A stretch of DNA of 64,000 bases, from NCBI GenBank assembly GCA_951213105.1, contig OX578137.1:61020736-61084735 (forward strand). Direction: 5' to 3'. This document shows positions 57,701 through 64,000 of the stretch, one piece after another. The stretch comes from Amaurobius ferox (taxonomy: Eukaryota > Arthropoda > Arachnida > Araneae > Amaurobiidae). Both the position numbers and the translations under genes were made by a program. Each line of letters opens with the position of its first letter. Position 1 is the first letter of the stretch. The notes beneath the pieces are model-generated. The model searched no databases, was not told where the DNA came from, and saw nothing but the letters and a program-made list of their open reading frames with translations.

Positions 57701-60602
57701 ATGTACCAATTTTAGGGAGTGCACTTGTAGATTTTTGAATTACTATTTATTAATGCATGCTAAATGCAATCAAGCACATATATAATTAAAATGATTTGTT
57801 GTAGGCAAAAGACCTTTTGCCGAGGCCCAAGGCTGGTGAACCCTATCAAGCTCGCATTGCCCCAAGTCATCTCAATGTCTTCCTGAATCTAGCGAATTTG
57901 ATATCTCGGAACGGATCGAGATTGGAGGAAGCAGACGCGGTGGGTCTGCAGAGTGATCTTTAACTTTTCTCATAACTATTGCATTGATAAATTATATTTA
58001 TTTCTTAAATTGCTTATTACAGATTTTCTTATTTATTTATAAAATGTGTATTAGACTTGTTTTGGCTAATGAATAGTCAGTGGTTTGTCAGTAGGACAGG
58101 AATTAATTTAAATAAATTATTGTGAGGAAAATTTAGGTACTCTTTAGTATGAAGCTGGCATTAAATTTAAGGTTTTGTATCGTGTGTCGGTAAAGTGCAT
58201 GACCAAAGAACTGTCATAAAGTGTAAATTTCTATAAAGTATGTCTTGAAAATGTGTAAAACTCTAAATAATAAAGCAGACTTTTTAAAAACTAAAGTTTC
58301 TGACATAATTCCAATTGTTAAATCGAATAGCTTATGCATTCTAAAACTATAACTCCGGACTTTCTAATGTCAGAATCACGAAAATATATAAAATTTCCCT
58401 GTGTTAGCTTTCCTTGTGTTGTCAGTAGAACAATAATTAATTTCAAGAAATGATTGTGAGAAAATTTTAGGTATTATTCAGTATGAATCTGACATTAAAC
58501 TTAAGGTTTTATAGCGTGTGTCGGTTAAGTACACGGTCAACGAACTGTCATAAAGTGAAAATTTCTATAAAGTATGTCTTGAAAATGTGTAAAAATCTAA
58601 ATAATAAAGCAGACTTAAGTTTCCGACATAATTTCAAATTATGTTAAATCGAATAGTTTATGTGTTATAAAAATATAACTTGGGACGTTCAAATGTCAGA
58701 AAGTCGAATATATAAAAATTTTCTTGTGTTAGCTAAGTTGAAAATCGTCTTTGAGCACATAAGACTCTATATCTTATCACAAAAATTAAACTACTGCTTG
58801 TGAGAATAACACTTTCAATACTTTCTTAAAGCAAGCAGGCATGCGAAAATTAGGTGACAACAATTGTTTCAAGGGAGTTTTGATCACTCTTCATCTAGCA
58901 ATCGGGCCTTTATCGACCTGTGTTGATATGTCTATGGCTGGGGTTCTGTTACCCTCTCTACGAATCCTGGTATTGAGTGTTTCAAATATATAAATTCCAC
59001 TGTTTGTTGATCTGCCACCTTCAGTTCTTGCTTAGTTTTGAAGAAATAAACTGTTTTCATCTGATGAAGTGGGATCAAAACTCTTTTGAAACAATTGTCG
59101 CCATCTAATTTTCCTATGCTGCTTTCTTTAAGGAAATATTGAAAACAGGTATTTTATGTCTTATGTCGGCCAACAAAAGGATTCATTTATTCTGTATTTT
59201 GTTAATAGGGTAGCCTGGACGATTAGGGATATTCAATTATTAGTCTCCTAATTTTATGTTTCTATTACATAGCATGCTATTATTATATGAAGCATGTAAC
59301 GTAAATATAGTCCAATTGTTGCTATACTATTCATAAATAAAATGCAATATACTCCTTGGAGGTGTCTGGTTTTTTGTAGAAATTAAATTGTAGAACCTAA
59401 TTTCTCTTCCCTCTCTTTACTCAGATTTTACTAAACTTGTGGAGCTCAACGCCATCTGTTAGGATATAAAATTGTTAATTTAAGGGTGAACATCAGTAAA
59501 TCTTCTGCCCTATCGGCGCTTTGTTAACTTTTGCGGCACACATTTTTCGCCGAAATTCTGCTCAAGCAGTTGCGAAATATTTTCTGAAAGATAAAATGCA
59601 ATACTTAGATTATATTAAAACTACATTTAACACCCAATAAAACATAGAATATATTTTTTATTTTAATTCAAAATGTTTTTGGTGCTGCCATCTGTTGTCG
59701 TAATGTAATTCATACCGACAATTTTTATTTTTTAATGAACATTTTTATGTGTCTATTCCTTCTAATACGCTGTTAAATACAACAGATCATATATAATAAT
59801 GCCACAATCACGGAAACGTAATTGAACTTGGACTTGAAGACAAAGGAACTTGAAGAGAAAACTGCAGTCTTCAGTGATGTACATTCAGATCCCCTTATCA
59901 AATTTATAGAATGTGAAATTACCTTTCCGTGATTGTGGCATTATTATATATGATCTGTTGTTGTATTTAATATTGTATTAGAAGGATAGATATTTATAAA
60001 TAATCATTAAAAAATAAAAATAATCGGTATGAATTAAATTATGACAACAGATGGCAGCACCAAAAATATTTTAGATTAAAATAAAAAATATATTCTATGT
60101 TTTATTGGGTATTAAATTTGGTTTTAATATAATCTAAGCATTGCATTTTATCTTTCAGAAAATATTTCATAACTGTTCGAGCAGAATTTCAGCAAAAAAT
60201 GTGTGCCGCGAAAGTTAACAAACCTCGGATAGGGCAGAAGATTTACTGACGTTCACCCTTAACAATCTTACTGCGAATGAAGTTCTGATATAATCAAAAA
60301 ATATTTTTATTTTTAAAGTTACGAAACGTTAAACTTTAAAAAAGTTTAGTAATAATAATAAGAGATATGTAAAAAATTAAATAAATTACTAATTTTGTCA
60401 GTATAATTAATACTAAGAAAACTACTAGTCATAAATTTGTTTTCCACTTAAATTACATACTTTGTTAGTTAATAAAAACTAACACATTAAAGTTTAATTT
60501 ATTCTTTTCATTTTTTTAGCTTTACAAGCAAGCGATAAGTATGCGGTCTGACTACATCCAAGCCTACATTAATAGAGGAGATATATTGATTCGATTAAAT
60601 AG
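28680..60602 (+). CDS. TMTC3: TMTC3, protein O-mannosyltransferase with TPR repeats (partial, 13 coding exons, spliced)
   Basis: The joined exons give about 573 residues that follow animal TMTC3 from its N-terminus into the TPR region. Members of this family are ER multi-pass GT-C-type enzymes that add O-mannose to cadherin and protocadherin domains. Visible landmarks in order are GFVFDD in the first luminal loop (the acidic pair typical of GT-C enzymes), [40 protein letters not shown], the DUF1736 segment with [13 protein letters not shown] and [20 protein letters not shown] with AERVLY, and TPRs beginning at [10 protein letters not shown]. All twelve visible introns have GT-AG ends and the phases agree throughout. 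Introns range from 83 to about 6,800 bp. Human TMTC3 has about 914 residues, so the last third lies past the right edge. The start is uncertain: ATG 28713 is in frame, but the homology begins about 11 codons earlier at the acceptor, with a stop just upstream. An upstream exon probably supplies the initiator. Confidence 0.95.
28908..29595 (+). mobile_element. Internally deleted Tc/mariner element with long terminal inverted repeats
   Basis: The element begins CAGGGTGATAAAACATGAGC and ends with the complement of CAGGGAGATT. Its ends are inverted repeats over roughly 95 bp, sharing GCCAAACTTTACGA and GGAAATGAA. TA dinucleotides at 28906 and 29596 are the target-site duplication. At 688 bp it is about half the usual length, and only the C-terminal part of a transposase remains. 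It lies 36 bp downstream of a TMTC3 splice donor. Confidence 0.88.
29173..29400 (+). pseudogene. C-terminal remnant of a Tc/mariner-type DDE transposase
   Basis: 76 codons read [35 protein letters not shown], a TAG at 29278, then [13 protein letters not shown] and [13 protein letters not shown] before TAA. RSPDLxxLDFFLWxYLK carries the third catalytic acidic position of the DD(E/D) transposases. The first two acidic positions are missing because of the internal deletion. Confidence 0.85.
29598..31820 (+). other. TMTC3 introns 1 and 2, unassigned parts
   Basis: AT-rich intronic sequence on either side of the 30657-30793 exon. A G/C-rich patch, CAGATCGGGGGGCGGGGGTG, lies at 30923. No repeat family was recognised. 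Confidence 0.55.
30657..30793 (+). CDS. TMTC3: TMTC3 exon: SHKSYRPL loop and second membrane segment
   Basis: The exon follows acceptor CTGCAG and ends at donor GTAAGT. It encodes [20 protein letters not shown] and then a hydrophobic stretch ending in VVCLLFM. The length of 137 nt leaves two bases of a split codon, completed by the first base of the next exon. Confidence 0.94.
31821..33146 (+). mobile_element. Repeat family A, full-length copy in a TMTC3 intron
   Basis: It runs from CAAGAAAGATCAATCATGC to the terminal hairpin ending GTTGTAAAGTGTTA, 1,326 bp, collinear with the 5,110 and 37,895 copies. It includes repeated GTGGGTCACGTGAT-type blocks (32685-32745) that are more numerous here than in the other copies. 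Confidence 0.87.
33162..33361 (+). mobile_element. Repeat family A, fragment with both ends of the middle deleted
   Basis: The left part ACGATTTTGACACAAGATGG matches the interior of family A. After a gap it resumes at GTGCTAACGGACAGACAGAC, runs through GAAT repeats and ends with the hairpin tail GTTGTAAAGTGTTA. It lies 15 bp after the full-length copy in the same orientation. Confidence 0.75.
33674..34396 (-). mobile_element. Repeat family A, internally deleted minus copy
   Basis: It begins TTAACACTTTACAACAAAG and ends GATTGATCTTTCTTG, the two family ends in reverse. About 0.6 kb is missing between TAAAAATGACTTC and TTTAACACAAAATCATG (near 33810). The retained modules match the 37,895 copy closely. 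Confidence 0.85.
34595..34830 (+). repeat. Repeat with CTCGCGAAGCGAG palindromes, copy 1
   Basis: ATAGCTCGCGAAGCGAGCTC at 34612 is a self-complementary block. It is followed by GAGCGCAGCGAAGTCTTCCG, TTGCGCGAGCGGAGCGAAC and the end GGCAGAGCCCTCTAGTAC. It is GC-rich against its surroundings and related to the 40.6-kb copy. Confidence 0.5.
34918..35175 (+). repeat. AATGAAATAAAATG low-complexity array
   Basis: GAAATGAAATAAAATG and TAATGAAATAAAATGTAATG recur irregularly through 250 bp. It looks like slippage-driven expansion of a 14-20 bp unit. Confidence 0.7.
35550..35631 (+). CDS. TMTC3: TMTC3 exon: HPIHTEA motif
   Basis: This 82-nt exon lies between acceptor TTTCAG and donor GTGAGT. One base completes the split codon, followed by 27 codons ending in [12 protein letters not shown]. 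That motif is one of the most conserved in the family. The exon ends in phase 0. Confidence 0.94.
35632..36289 (+). other. TMTC3 intron 3, left part
   Basis: AT-rich with no recognised repeat before the inverted-arm remnant. Confidence 0.55.
36419..36447 (-). ncRNA. Hammerhead ribozyme-like core (candidate)
   Basis: The minus strand reads CTGATGA, A, then GGGCATT-GAT-AATGTCC, then GAAA. The two invariant core strands are separated by a stem II of seven pairs with a three-base loop. Stems I and III are not convincing in the flanks, and the B insertion starts about 10 bp upstream, so activity is doubtful. Confidence 0.4.
36457..37410 (-). mobile_element. Repeat family B, short form, inserted in a Penelope-like structure
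   Basis: The minus copy runs from AAAAAAATCTGATGTGGGC to the palindromic end TATACATTATGTATATAAGG plus AAAGTAA. It separates the hammerhead-like core (36419-36447) from the other inverted arm (37540-37670). Confidence 0.85.
37895..39201 (+). mobile_element. Repeat family A, full-length copy
   Basis: A 1,307-bp copy from CAAGAAAGTTCAATCATGC to GTTGTAAAGTGTTA. The interior, the CAGA run and the terminal hairpin are collinear with the 31,821 copy. The flanks of these two copies share ATTAAA before CAAGAAAG but show no long duplication. Confidence 0.87.
39650..40575 (+). mobile_element. Repeat family B, short form, plus copy
   Basis: It has the same order as the 54-kb copy: terminal palindrome, TTCGACGGGAGAGCACG, a GT repeat, GAGACGATATCTCACGAACG, the GGCGAC module (40325-40440) and the end ACCATCAGATTTTTTT. 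Confidence 0.85.
40605..40750 (+). repeat. Repeat with CTCGCGAAGC motif, copy 2
   Basis: GTAGCTCGCGAAGCAAGATT through a C-rich tract (CACCCCGCCCCCCCCAGG) to GATCCCCTAGTAT resembles the start and end of the 34.6-kb repeat. It may be a terminal part of an unidentified element. Confidence 0.45.
41786..41885 (+). CDS. TMTC3: TMTC3 exon: VTGVVGRAE and membrane segment
   Basis: The exon begins right after AAATAG and ends at donor GTGAGC. It encodes [20 protein letters not shown] and a short luminal tail. The length of 100 nt leaves one base for the next codon. Confidence 0.94.
42367..42414 (+). mobile_element. 5'-truncated S2 SINE tail fragment between target-site copies
   Basis: It contains only the S2 3' end, GGTAGGTCGGACGGTCTGGG followed by repeated CAA. 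It is flanked by CGCAATGAATGGG on both sides, so it looks like a separate, shorter insertion at the site used by the full-length neighbour. Confidence 0.8.
42428..42723 (+). mobile_element. tRNA-derived SINE (family S2), full-length plus copy
   Basis: The head has CCCAGTGGTTAGCACGC (box A-like) and GGGTTCGATTCCC (box B). The body includes CGGAGTACGATCACGTTAAA and CTTCCGAGAGGTTGGTCG, and the tail is GGTAGATCGGACGGTCTGGG plus CAACAAA. The copy is bounded by CGCAATGAATGGG at 42415-42427 and 42724-42736. A third copy of that 13-mer at 42354-42366 lies before an S2 tail fragment. Confidence 0.88.
44854..44969 (+). CDS. TMTC3: TMTC3 exon: KEQGITVVG
   Basis: The acceptor is TTTGCAG and the donor GTAAAC. 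Two bases complete the split Asp codon, followed by 38 codons that include [17 protein letters not shown]. The phase fits both neighbours. The next intron is only 86 bp. Confidence 0.94.
45056..45213 (+). CDS. TMTC3: TMTC3 exon: start of DUF1736 region
   Basis: The exon lies between TTTTGCAG and GTGAGT. It encodes a loop, a hydrophobic segment ([18 protein letters not shown]) and QLPVFT. It ends two bases into a Lys codon that the next exon completes before FDNPA. Confidence 0.94.
45214..48542 (+). other. TMTC3 introns 6 and 7, unassigned parts
   Basis: AT-rich sequence with an (AAT/AAAATTA)-rich patch at 46840-46980. A 61-codon minus frame at 47022-47207 is Lys/Phe-rich without a motif. No repeat family was recognised. 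Confidence 0.55.
46396..46648 (+). CDS. TMTC3: TMTC3 exon: DUF1736 core
   Basis: This is the longest exon visible (253 nt). It encodes KFDNPAAS, then [19 protein letters not shown] and a hydrophobic stretch. CCDWTMGT is the family signature of DUF1736. The donor is GTATTT, which is weaker than the others. The exon is in phase with the following [10 protein letters not shown] exon. Confidence 0.93.
48543..48691 (+). CDS. TMTC3: TMTC3 exon: [12 protein letters not shown]
   Basis: The acceptor is ATTTCAG and the donor GTAATT. It encodes [20 protein letters not shown] and VLYTPSMGF, a near-invariant loop and helix of the family. It ends two bases into a split Ile codon. Confidence 0.95.
48818..48901 (+). 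CDS. TMTC3: TMTC3 exon: last membrane segment
   Basis: This short 84-nt exon follows a 126-bp intron. It encodes KLKPLSW, a hydrophobic helix ([11 protein letters not shown]) and KTVRRNFD, which matches the KTFHRNWDW region just before the TPRs in other animals. The donor is GTAAAG. Confidence 0.92.
49201..49349. mobile_element. Small MITE (149 bp)
   Basis: The ends AAGTATTGTAACTTCGAATC and TAGAAA are repeated inverted at the right (complement AAGTAGTGTAACTTCGAAGC, TAGAAA). The interior holds CCCCACCCACC and GGGAGGGGC. It lies in TMTC3 intron 9. Confidence 0.7.
50340..50400. repeat. Imperfect hairpin in TMTC3 intron 9
   Basis: CAACTGGTTTTGAAGG, a short T-rich loop, then CCTTTCAAAAACCAGTTG. 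It is isolated and could be the centre of a small foldback. Confidence 0.6.
50673..50810 (+). CDS. TMTC3: TMTC3 exon: first TPR
   Basis: The acceptor is CGATAG and the donor GTATTA. The product runs from [15 protein letters not shown] into [18 protein letters not shown], a TPR helix pair facing the ER lumen. The phases on both sides fit. Confidence 0.94.
50894..50987 (+). CDS. TMTC3: TMTC3 exon: second TPR
   Basis: It follows an 83-bp intron. It encodes [15 protein letters not shown] and then [10 protein letters not shown], with TPR consensus residues at the expected spacing. The donor is GTGGAC after AAG. The exon ends in phase 0. Confidence 0.94.
51124..51357 (+). mobile_element. tRNA-Ser-like SINE (family S1), plus copy
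   Basis: It begins GACGCAGTGGTCGAGTG, has box B GGGTTTGAGTCCC and ends GCCTGGCCATTTGATTAAAA. Perfect 10-bp target-site duplications AGTAGTTGCC lie at 51114-51123 and 51358-51367. This fixes the family's 5' end at GACG and shows that this copy carries no 5S segment. Confidence 0.9.
51655..52440 (+). repeat. Degenerate array of 30-40 bp units, forward orientation
   Basis: The pattern AAAGAGCGCTAAAATTCGCG then ATTTTT recurs about every 30-40 bp with heavy divergence (for example 51757, 51820, 52090, 52206 and 52236). The units are too diverged for a simple young satellite. It lies in TMTC3 intron 11. Confidence 0.65.
52440..52860 (-). repeat. The same degenerate array in inverted orientation
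   Basis: After about 52440 the motif appears as its complement: AAAATCGCGTCTTTCAACGC, CGCTCTTTAAAAATCGCCCA, TAATCGCTTCTTTT. The array therefore flips orientation near 52440-52470. Confidence 0.6.
52861..54117 (+). other. TMTC3 intron 11, unassigned part
   Basis: AT-rich sequence between the flipped array and the family B copy. No gene or repeat was recognised. Confidence 0.55.
54118..55061 (+). mobile_element. Repeat family B, short form, plus copy
   Basis: It starts with a palindrome, ACTTTCCTTATATACATAAT then GTATAAGGAAAGTA. A TCGAATTCGAGTTTTCGACG block, a GT-rich microsatellite, GAGACGATAACTGACGAACG and a run of TTGGCGAC/GTCGCCAA-type motifs (54795-54940) follow. It ends TATATAAGGAAAGTCATGTG then CCCACATCAGATTTTTTT. 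There is no coding capacity. Confidence 0.85.
55922..55998 (-). repeat. Fragment of the family B GGCGAC module
   Basis: GTTAGGCATCATTTTCATTA, TTTTAGCGTCGTTTTATTAA and TTCGTTAACTTAGCGATATT follow the module in the order seen in the minus copies at 22.2 and 36.6 kb. Nothing of family B is seen on either side. Confidence 0.5.
56100..56350 (+). mobile_element. Possible LTR end with adjoining primer-binding-like site
   Basis: ATAATAAAACA is followed at 56262 by TGGTGACCCAGGTACTGAAC. A polyadenylation-like AATAAA, an LTR-like CA end and then TGGTGACC resembles the LTR/primer-site junction of arthropod Gypsy-type elements. No second LTR, gag or pol was found, so this may be a fragment or a coincidence. 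Confidence 0.3.
57805..57939 (+). CDS. TMTC3: TMTC3 exon: TPR with [14 protein letters not shown]
   Basis: This 135-nt exon in phase 0 lies between acceptor TTGTAG and donor GTGGGT. It encodes [20 protein letters not shown], then [13 protein letters not shown] and RLEEADA. The preceding intron is about 6.8 kb and full of repeats. Confidence 0.94.
58085..58735 (+). repeat. Tandem duplication, period about 334 bp, in TMTC3 intron 12
   Basis: CTGTCATAAAGTG.AAATTTC and TATAAAGTATGTCTTGAAAA occur at about 58211 and 58545. The surrounding 330 bp (TGTCAGTAG..CA..AATTAATTT at the start, AAATTTTCTTGTGTTAGCT at the end) also repeats. The two units are about 12% diverged by eye. Confidence 0.8.
58813..59145. 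mobile_element. MITE with terminal inverted repeats of about 65 bp
   Basis: The left end CTTTCAATACTTTCTTAAAG, CAAGCAGG, AAAATTAGGTGACAACAATT then GTTTCAA..GAGTTTTGATC matches the complement of the right end. The length is about 333 bp with no coding sequence. A duplicated target was not recognised. Confidence 0.75.
59471..60266. repeat. Foldback element with arms of about 350 bp and a 93-bp loop
   Basis: The left arm (59471-59823) starts ATTGTTAATTTAAGGGTGAA and ends CCACAATCACGGAAACGTAA. The right arm (59917-60266) is its near complement. The arms include GGTGCTGCCATCTGTTGTCG and the poly-purine AAAATATATTCTATGTTTTA. No clear flanking duplication was seen. It lies in the intron before the last visible TMTC3 exon. 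Confidence 0.9.
60520..60602 (+). CDS. TMTC3: TMTC3 last visible exon: TPR
   Basis: The acceptor is a T-rich tract ending TTTAG and the donor is GTCAGT. It encodes [20 protein letters not shown] and DILIRLN, and ends two bases into a codon. I found no in-phase continuation before the right edge, so the following intron is at least 3.4 kb. Confidence 0.93.
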
Positions 60603-60982
60603 GTCAGTGTTTTAGTGATGCTCTTTGACACTCTAAATCCATGTATTAAATTATTATTAACATGGATTAAGAACTTAATAATCTCGGAGTTAAAATAATC
60701 TCGAAATTTTGCATAAAGACTTGCGCTTTGTAATTTTTGTAATTTTAACAAATCTACTCTATATGATCAAAGAGAATTTTTATTGGTCTAATCGAGAAAA
60801 AAGGTGCTTTATGAATGTTGCGTTTTAGGCAAAGATAAAGTGAATACTACTCATAAGTTGAATTAATTTGCAATGCAAATGTTTACAGTGGTTTGTAGGT
60901 GTGATACCATTAGATTCCTAAATGTGGTAATTTTATAGTGTCATCTCACTATAATATGCGCATAGGGATCTGATAAGATATA

Positions 60983-62455
60983 CAGGGTGTCTCACAAAAT
61001 GTGAACAGTGGCAGCTACTTATATTCTCGTATATTAGAAGATATAACCGTGTATTAGTAGAAGATTACCCGTACTACAATATATCAGTTTCAAAAATTAC
61101 CCGTACTACAAAATATGAGTTTCAAAAATATTTTCCAAAATAAAACAGATAATATAATAAATTGAAAGTATCGATATACCCTGTAAACTTTAAACCCGAA
61201 GGCCGTAATTGATGCTAATATATGACAAAATGAAAGAGATAAAATTGTATGGAAAGATATTCCCATACCACTTACATTCTCATAGATTAGAAAATATAAA
61301 AGAAACATAAAATTCACAATCATGATCAAGTTACTATACTATTCTAAATGACATAGTTATTCAAAACATTCTATTAAAGTATTTGAATTAATGATCCTAG
61401 AAAGAAGATTAAGAATCTCTGTTCTCGCTATACAAAAATTGTCTTTAAAGACAGGTCTGAAAAATAAAACACTGATCCCGTTTGTAAATAATTTTTAAGA
61501 AATATAAAATTGAATCATTATATGCCAAAATAAAAGATCTAAAATTAAACAGGTGGCGTAATATTAAAATTATCAATTATCTCCGCAATCTTTGAACTTG
61601 AGGGTCAAAATGATGATGGTCCTCGGATCAGAGCAGCCCCAAAACAGAAGAGACTCCAATGGGCCCAAGAACATCGACACTGGCCTGTGGATGACTAGCG
61701 ACGTGTAGAATGGTCAGACGAATCATGCTTCTGCTTGTATGCCAATGTCTCACGTTTCCGTGTCACCAGGAGCTCCGGAGAGGCGTTTCATCCGGACTGT
61801 CTCCAGTGATCAGTGCAGCTCGGGGGTGGGGGTTTGATGTTTTGAGGATGTATTTCCGCGACTGGCGTTGGACGACTGGTGGTAGTGAACAATCGGATGA
61901 AGGTTGTGGATTATATCACCATCTTGGATGACCACGTCGTCCTCTTATGTGGACTTTCTGCGTGGAGAGGGTCTTGTCACCAAACCTGTCTACCAAGACA
62001 ACAATTATATTGTGCATCGCGCCAGATGTGTTCAGGACTGATTAGCAGAACATGAGGTTAATCTCCTACACCTTACTTGGCCCGTCAATTCGCCTGATCT
62101 TAAAGTCATTGAGAAAATGTGGGACGCTTTGGAAATTGTTGTCAAGAGGAGTGATGCACGTCCTCAGTCACTAGCGGAATTGACGGCCAGATTGATGGAC
62201 TAGTGGGTCAACATCACTTCAAACGCTATCCGGTCCCATTTGGACAGCATGCCCCGTAAGATCCAAGCGGTGATCAGGGCACATGGTGATATAACCAAGT
62301 ATTAAACTCAATCCAACCGTATTTCGTGATATTTTGTCCGGTGTGTTTATTTCATATCTTCCTACTTTATTTTAACCACTTTTGCAAATGGAACTATAGG
62401 TCTACAACTAACGGTTCAAAAATATCTCACTGTTCACTTTTTGTGGAACACCCTG
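60983..62455 (+). mobile_element. Tc1-like DNA transposon, near full length but inactive
   Basis: The ends CAGGGTGTCTCACAAAATG and the complement of CAGGGTGTTCCACAAAAAG form inverted repeats of about 29 bp, each including GTGAACAGTG. TA sits on both sides (60981-60982 and 62456-62457). The 1,473-bp length is typical. The left third holds two copies of a 34-bp block (61061-61130) and no recognisable N-terminus. Confidence 0.9.
61618..62305 (+). pseudogene. Tc1-type transposase with stops and one frameshift
   Basis: The reading starts RIRAAPKQKRLQWAQEHRHW and continues VEWSDESCF (first catalytic Asp), GLMF-stop-GCISATGVGRL (a Trp codon turned into TGA), then after a frameshift near 61980 YQDNNYIVHRARC (second Asp) and TWPVNSPDLKVIEKMWD (catalytic Glu). 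Further stops are TAG at 61696, TGA and TAG. The Asp-to-Glu spacing reads as 37 residues rather than the usual 34, with extra residues after QDN and before WP. These may be decay rather than a family trait. Confidence 0.87.
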
Positions 62456-62457
62456 TA

Positions 62458-64000
62458 TAAACCCTTTGTTTATTTAAGACACGGTCCTTCAGTAACGAAT
62501 CCGTCCACTCCACACTTGAACACGTTACATAGGTTGGTCTTTTCGTTTCTTTGCTGTTGTTCTTCAATTTACACAATGCTGGATTACTTTGCGCCTGGGC
62601 ATCACCTAAAATCACTTTCGTCATCCTCACTGGATATATATCTATCTGGTGATTTTTCGGCAGAGTAAAAAATGTGTGGCGCCATAATGTACTACAGCTT
62701 TATTGTGACCCTTAGAAAAGTACCATTGCGTAGTCAGAGATGCGCTAAGTAAACTGTATAATGCTGCCACCTGGCTGTGGTCAGAAAAGATACAATTTAA
62801 TCACACATATTTATGCCAGCATCATTAGTGAATTACAATTTGAGTACAGTTAAGTACGGAGCGGCCGAAAGGAAATCGCAAATCGCTGATCTCATGACTG
62901 ACAATATGAATCATCTCTAGCCAACTAGAGAACTGAGGGACGACAGAGAGCCGTACCCTGCAACATTGGGAGGGGAGAAAGACATGGTTTTACCAGTTAA
63001 TTATTTTGTATCACAATTTTAAAATCGGGGATGTCTTCCAACCATAAAAATCACATCATTCTTAAAAATTCACGAAAATCCGTCTATTAATCGTATGGAT
63101 TCCTTTCAAAGTTTGCTTGAAAGATAATTTCCCGATTTTTTCAATGGTTAAGATGGGAATTCTGTGATAATATTTTCAGTCGCTAAGGAATATATTTAAC
63201 TGAAAATCGATTAAAATCGTGCGCGTGCGCCAGATTATTGAAACGCCGTAGTTTTACATTTAGGGAGGTGCAATAGATGGTGGCACCAATGAAGATACCA
63301 GTCCACAATGGCTGTAAACGGGAAATTCTCTTCCACTTAAAATAACTAAAATGCTAATTCGAATTTAAAAGAAATCTTACCGAGTTGCATCGTCTCGTGT
63401 TCTGCAGTATCTGTGTCTCAAATTTCATGGCCGAACGACGTTTAGAATGTTAGCTGCAGATAAAAAGAGAGACATCTTCCTTTCACCACTTAGAAAACTG
63501 ATTTTATTCCGAATTCATTCTCAACCAATCCAGAGGCAATTAATGTAATCAAGCATTGCATCCTTTCCCTTCTACTGTTTCTGCTATCTAACGTCGGCAA
63601 TGTCTATAAGATAGCATCTTTGCATAAAACCTGGTGAGCATAACAATTTGACTCCTCAGTGTATAATTTTACAATTATTAAAACTTTTACCTTGAATTAG
63701 CTTAAGATACTTAGCCAACTTGCGATATCTCATGATTCACAAAGTATATTTTTTCATATAAAAAATCTTCTTATTGGCGCATACGATTACAATATGTGCA
63801 TTCATTATATTTTGTGAGCCAAACTGACACAGAAACTAATTATATTGATTGAAAAAACAAAATGTATTATCATTCATTAACAAAGGAAAATGTGAAAAAA
63901 AAATATTTCATGGAGTAGAAAATCCTTTTAAATCCTCATTGATCTTTACACTTTAATTTAAGAACTTTTTGTTTTTAGAGTTTAGACCTTTAAATTCATA
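62458..64000. other. Right-end sequence, presumably TMTC3 intron
   Basis: Apart from the dispersed repeat at 63.1 kb no feature was recognised. A late TTTTTAGAGTTTAG at 63974 looks like an acceptor, but the frame needed by TMTC3 runs into a stop at once, so it is not called as an exon. Confidence 0.5.
63080..63385 (+). repeat. Dispersed repeat, copy 2, with about 110 bp extra
   Basis: GTCTATTAATCGTATGGATT, GAAAGATAATTTCCCGATTT, TCAATGGTTAAGATGGGAAT, TTTTCAGTCGCTAAGGAAT and ATAACTAAAATGCTAATTCG parallel copy 1. A GC-richer insert (63215-63340, with GTGCGCGTGCGCC) sits between the last two blocks. Confidence 0.6.

Larger units (their letters stand above)
55062..57804 (+). other. TMTC3 intron 11, right part
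   Basis: Besides the possible LTR end and the B-module fragment, 56350-57560 is less AT-rich. It may be old mobile-element sequence, but no protein motif was found in any frame. Confidence 0.45.

Noticed and set aside
59055..59095. CTGATGA ... GAAA resembling a second hammerhead
   Set aside because: The intervening 20 bases do not form a stem II, and the segment belongs to a MITE inverted repeat.
63974..64000. Next TMTC3 exon at the right edge
   Set aside because: The acceptor-like TTTTTAG is followed in the required phase by a stop after two codons.

Overview
This is a eukaryotic, AT-rich window (roughly 70% A+T by eye) with long introns and very dense repeats. It looks like an arthropod, most probably a chelicerate such as a spider or other arachnid. 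The protein similarity, the 5S rRNA-like sequence, the Tc1/mariner remnants and the tRNA-derived SINEs all fit an arthropod. The arachnid placement is inference and not proven by the sequence.

The one clearly functional gene is TMTC3 on the + strand. Thirteen coding exons between 28680 and 60602 join with matching splice phases to give about 573 residues of a protein of roughly 900. It is an ER multi-pass protein with C-terminal TPRs that acts as an O-mannosyltransferase on cadherin domains. The 5' non-coding or initiating exon was not found and may lie anywhere upstream. The 3' TPR exons lie beyond the right edge.

Layout: 1-28 kb has no recognisable host gene. It holds repeat copies, a 300-bp tandem array (8.3-9.7 kb), a decayed transposon-type coding region on the minus strand (13.8-16.1 kb), a non-LTR reverse transcriptase relic (18.6-19.0 kb), a 37-bp minisatellite (21.7-22.0 kb), SINEs (3.7, 23.1-23.8 and 26.2-26.5 kb) and a 5S rRNA-like segment joined to a tRNA-like SINE (26.2-26.5 kb). 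From 28.7 to 60.6 kb the TMTC3 introns carry most of the remaining elements. These include a Tc/mariner relic 36 bp past the first visible splice donor, several copies each of two repeat families with a hairpin at one end (called A and B here), a Penelope-like inverted structure with a hammerhead-like core, a degenerate array that flips orientation (51.7-52.9 kb), MITEs and an 800-bp foldback. From 60.6 to 64 kb there is a decayed Tc1 element and one half of a dispersed repeat pair.

The most notable points are the 5S-tRNA chimeric retroposon with a target-site duplication, the serial SINE insertions that reuse one target site, the modular growth of family B, the nested family A insertion with a 33-bp flanking duplication, and the hammerhead-like core in the Penelope-like arms. 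No intact transposase or reverse transcriptase gene was seen.
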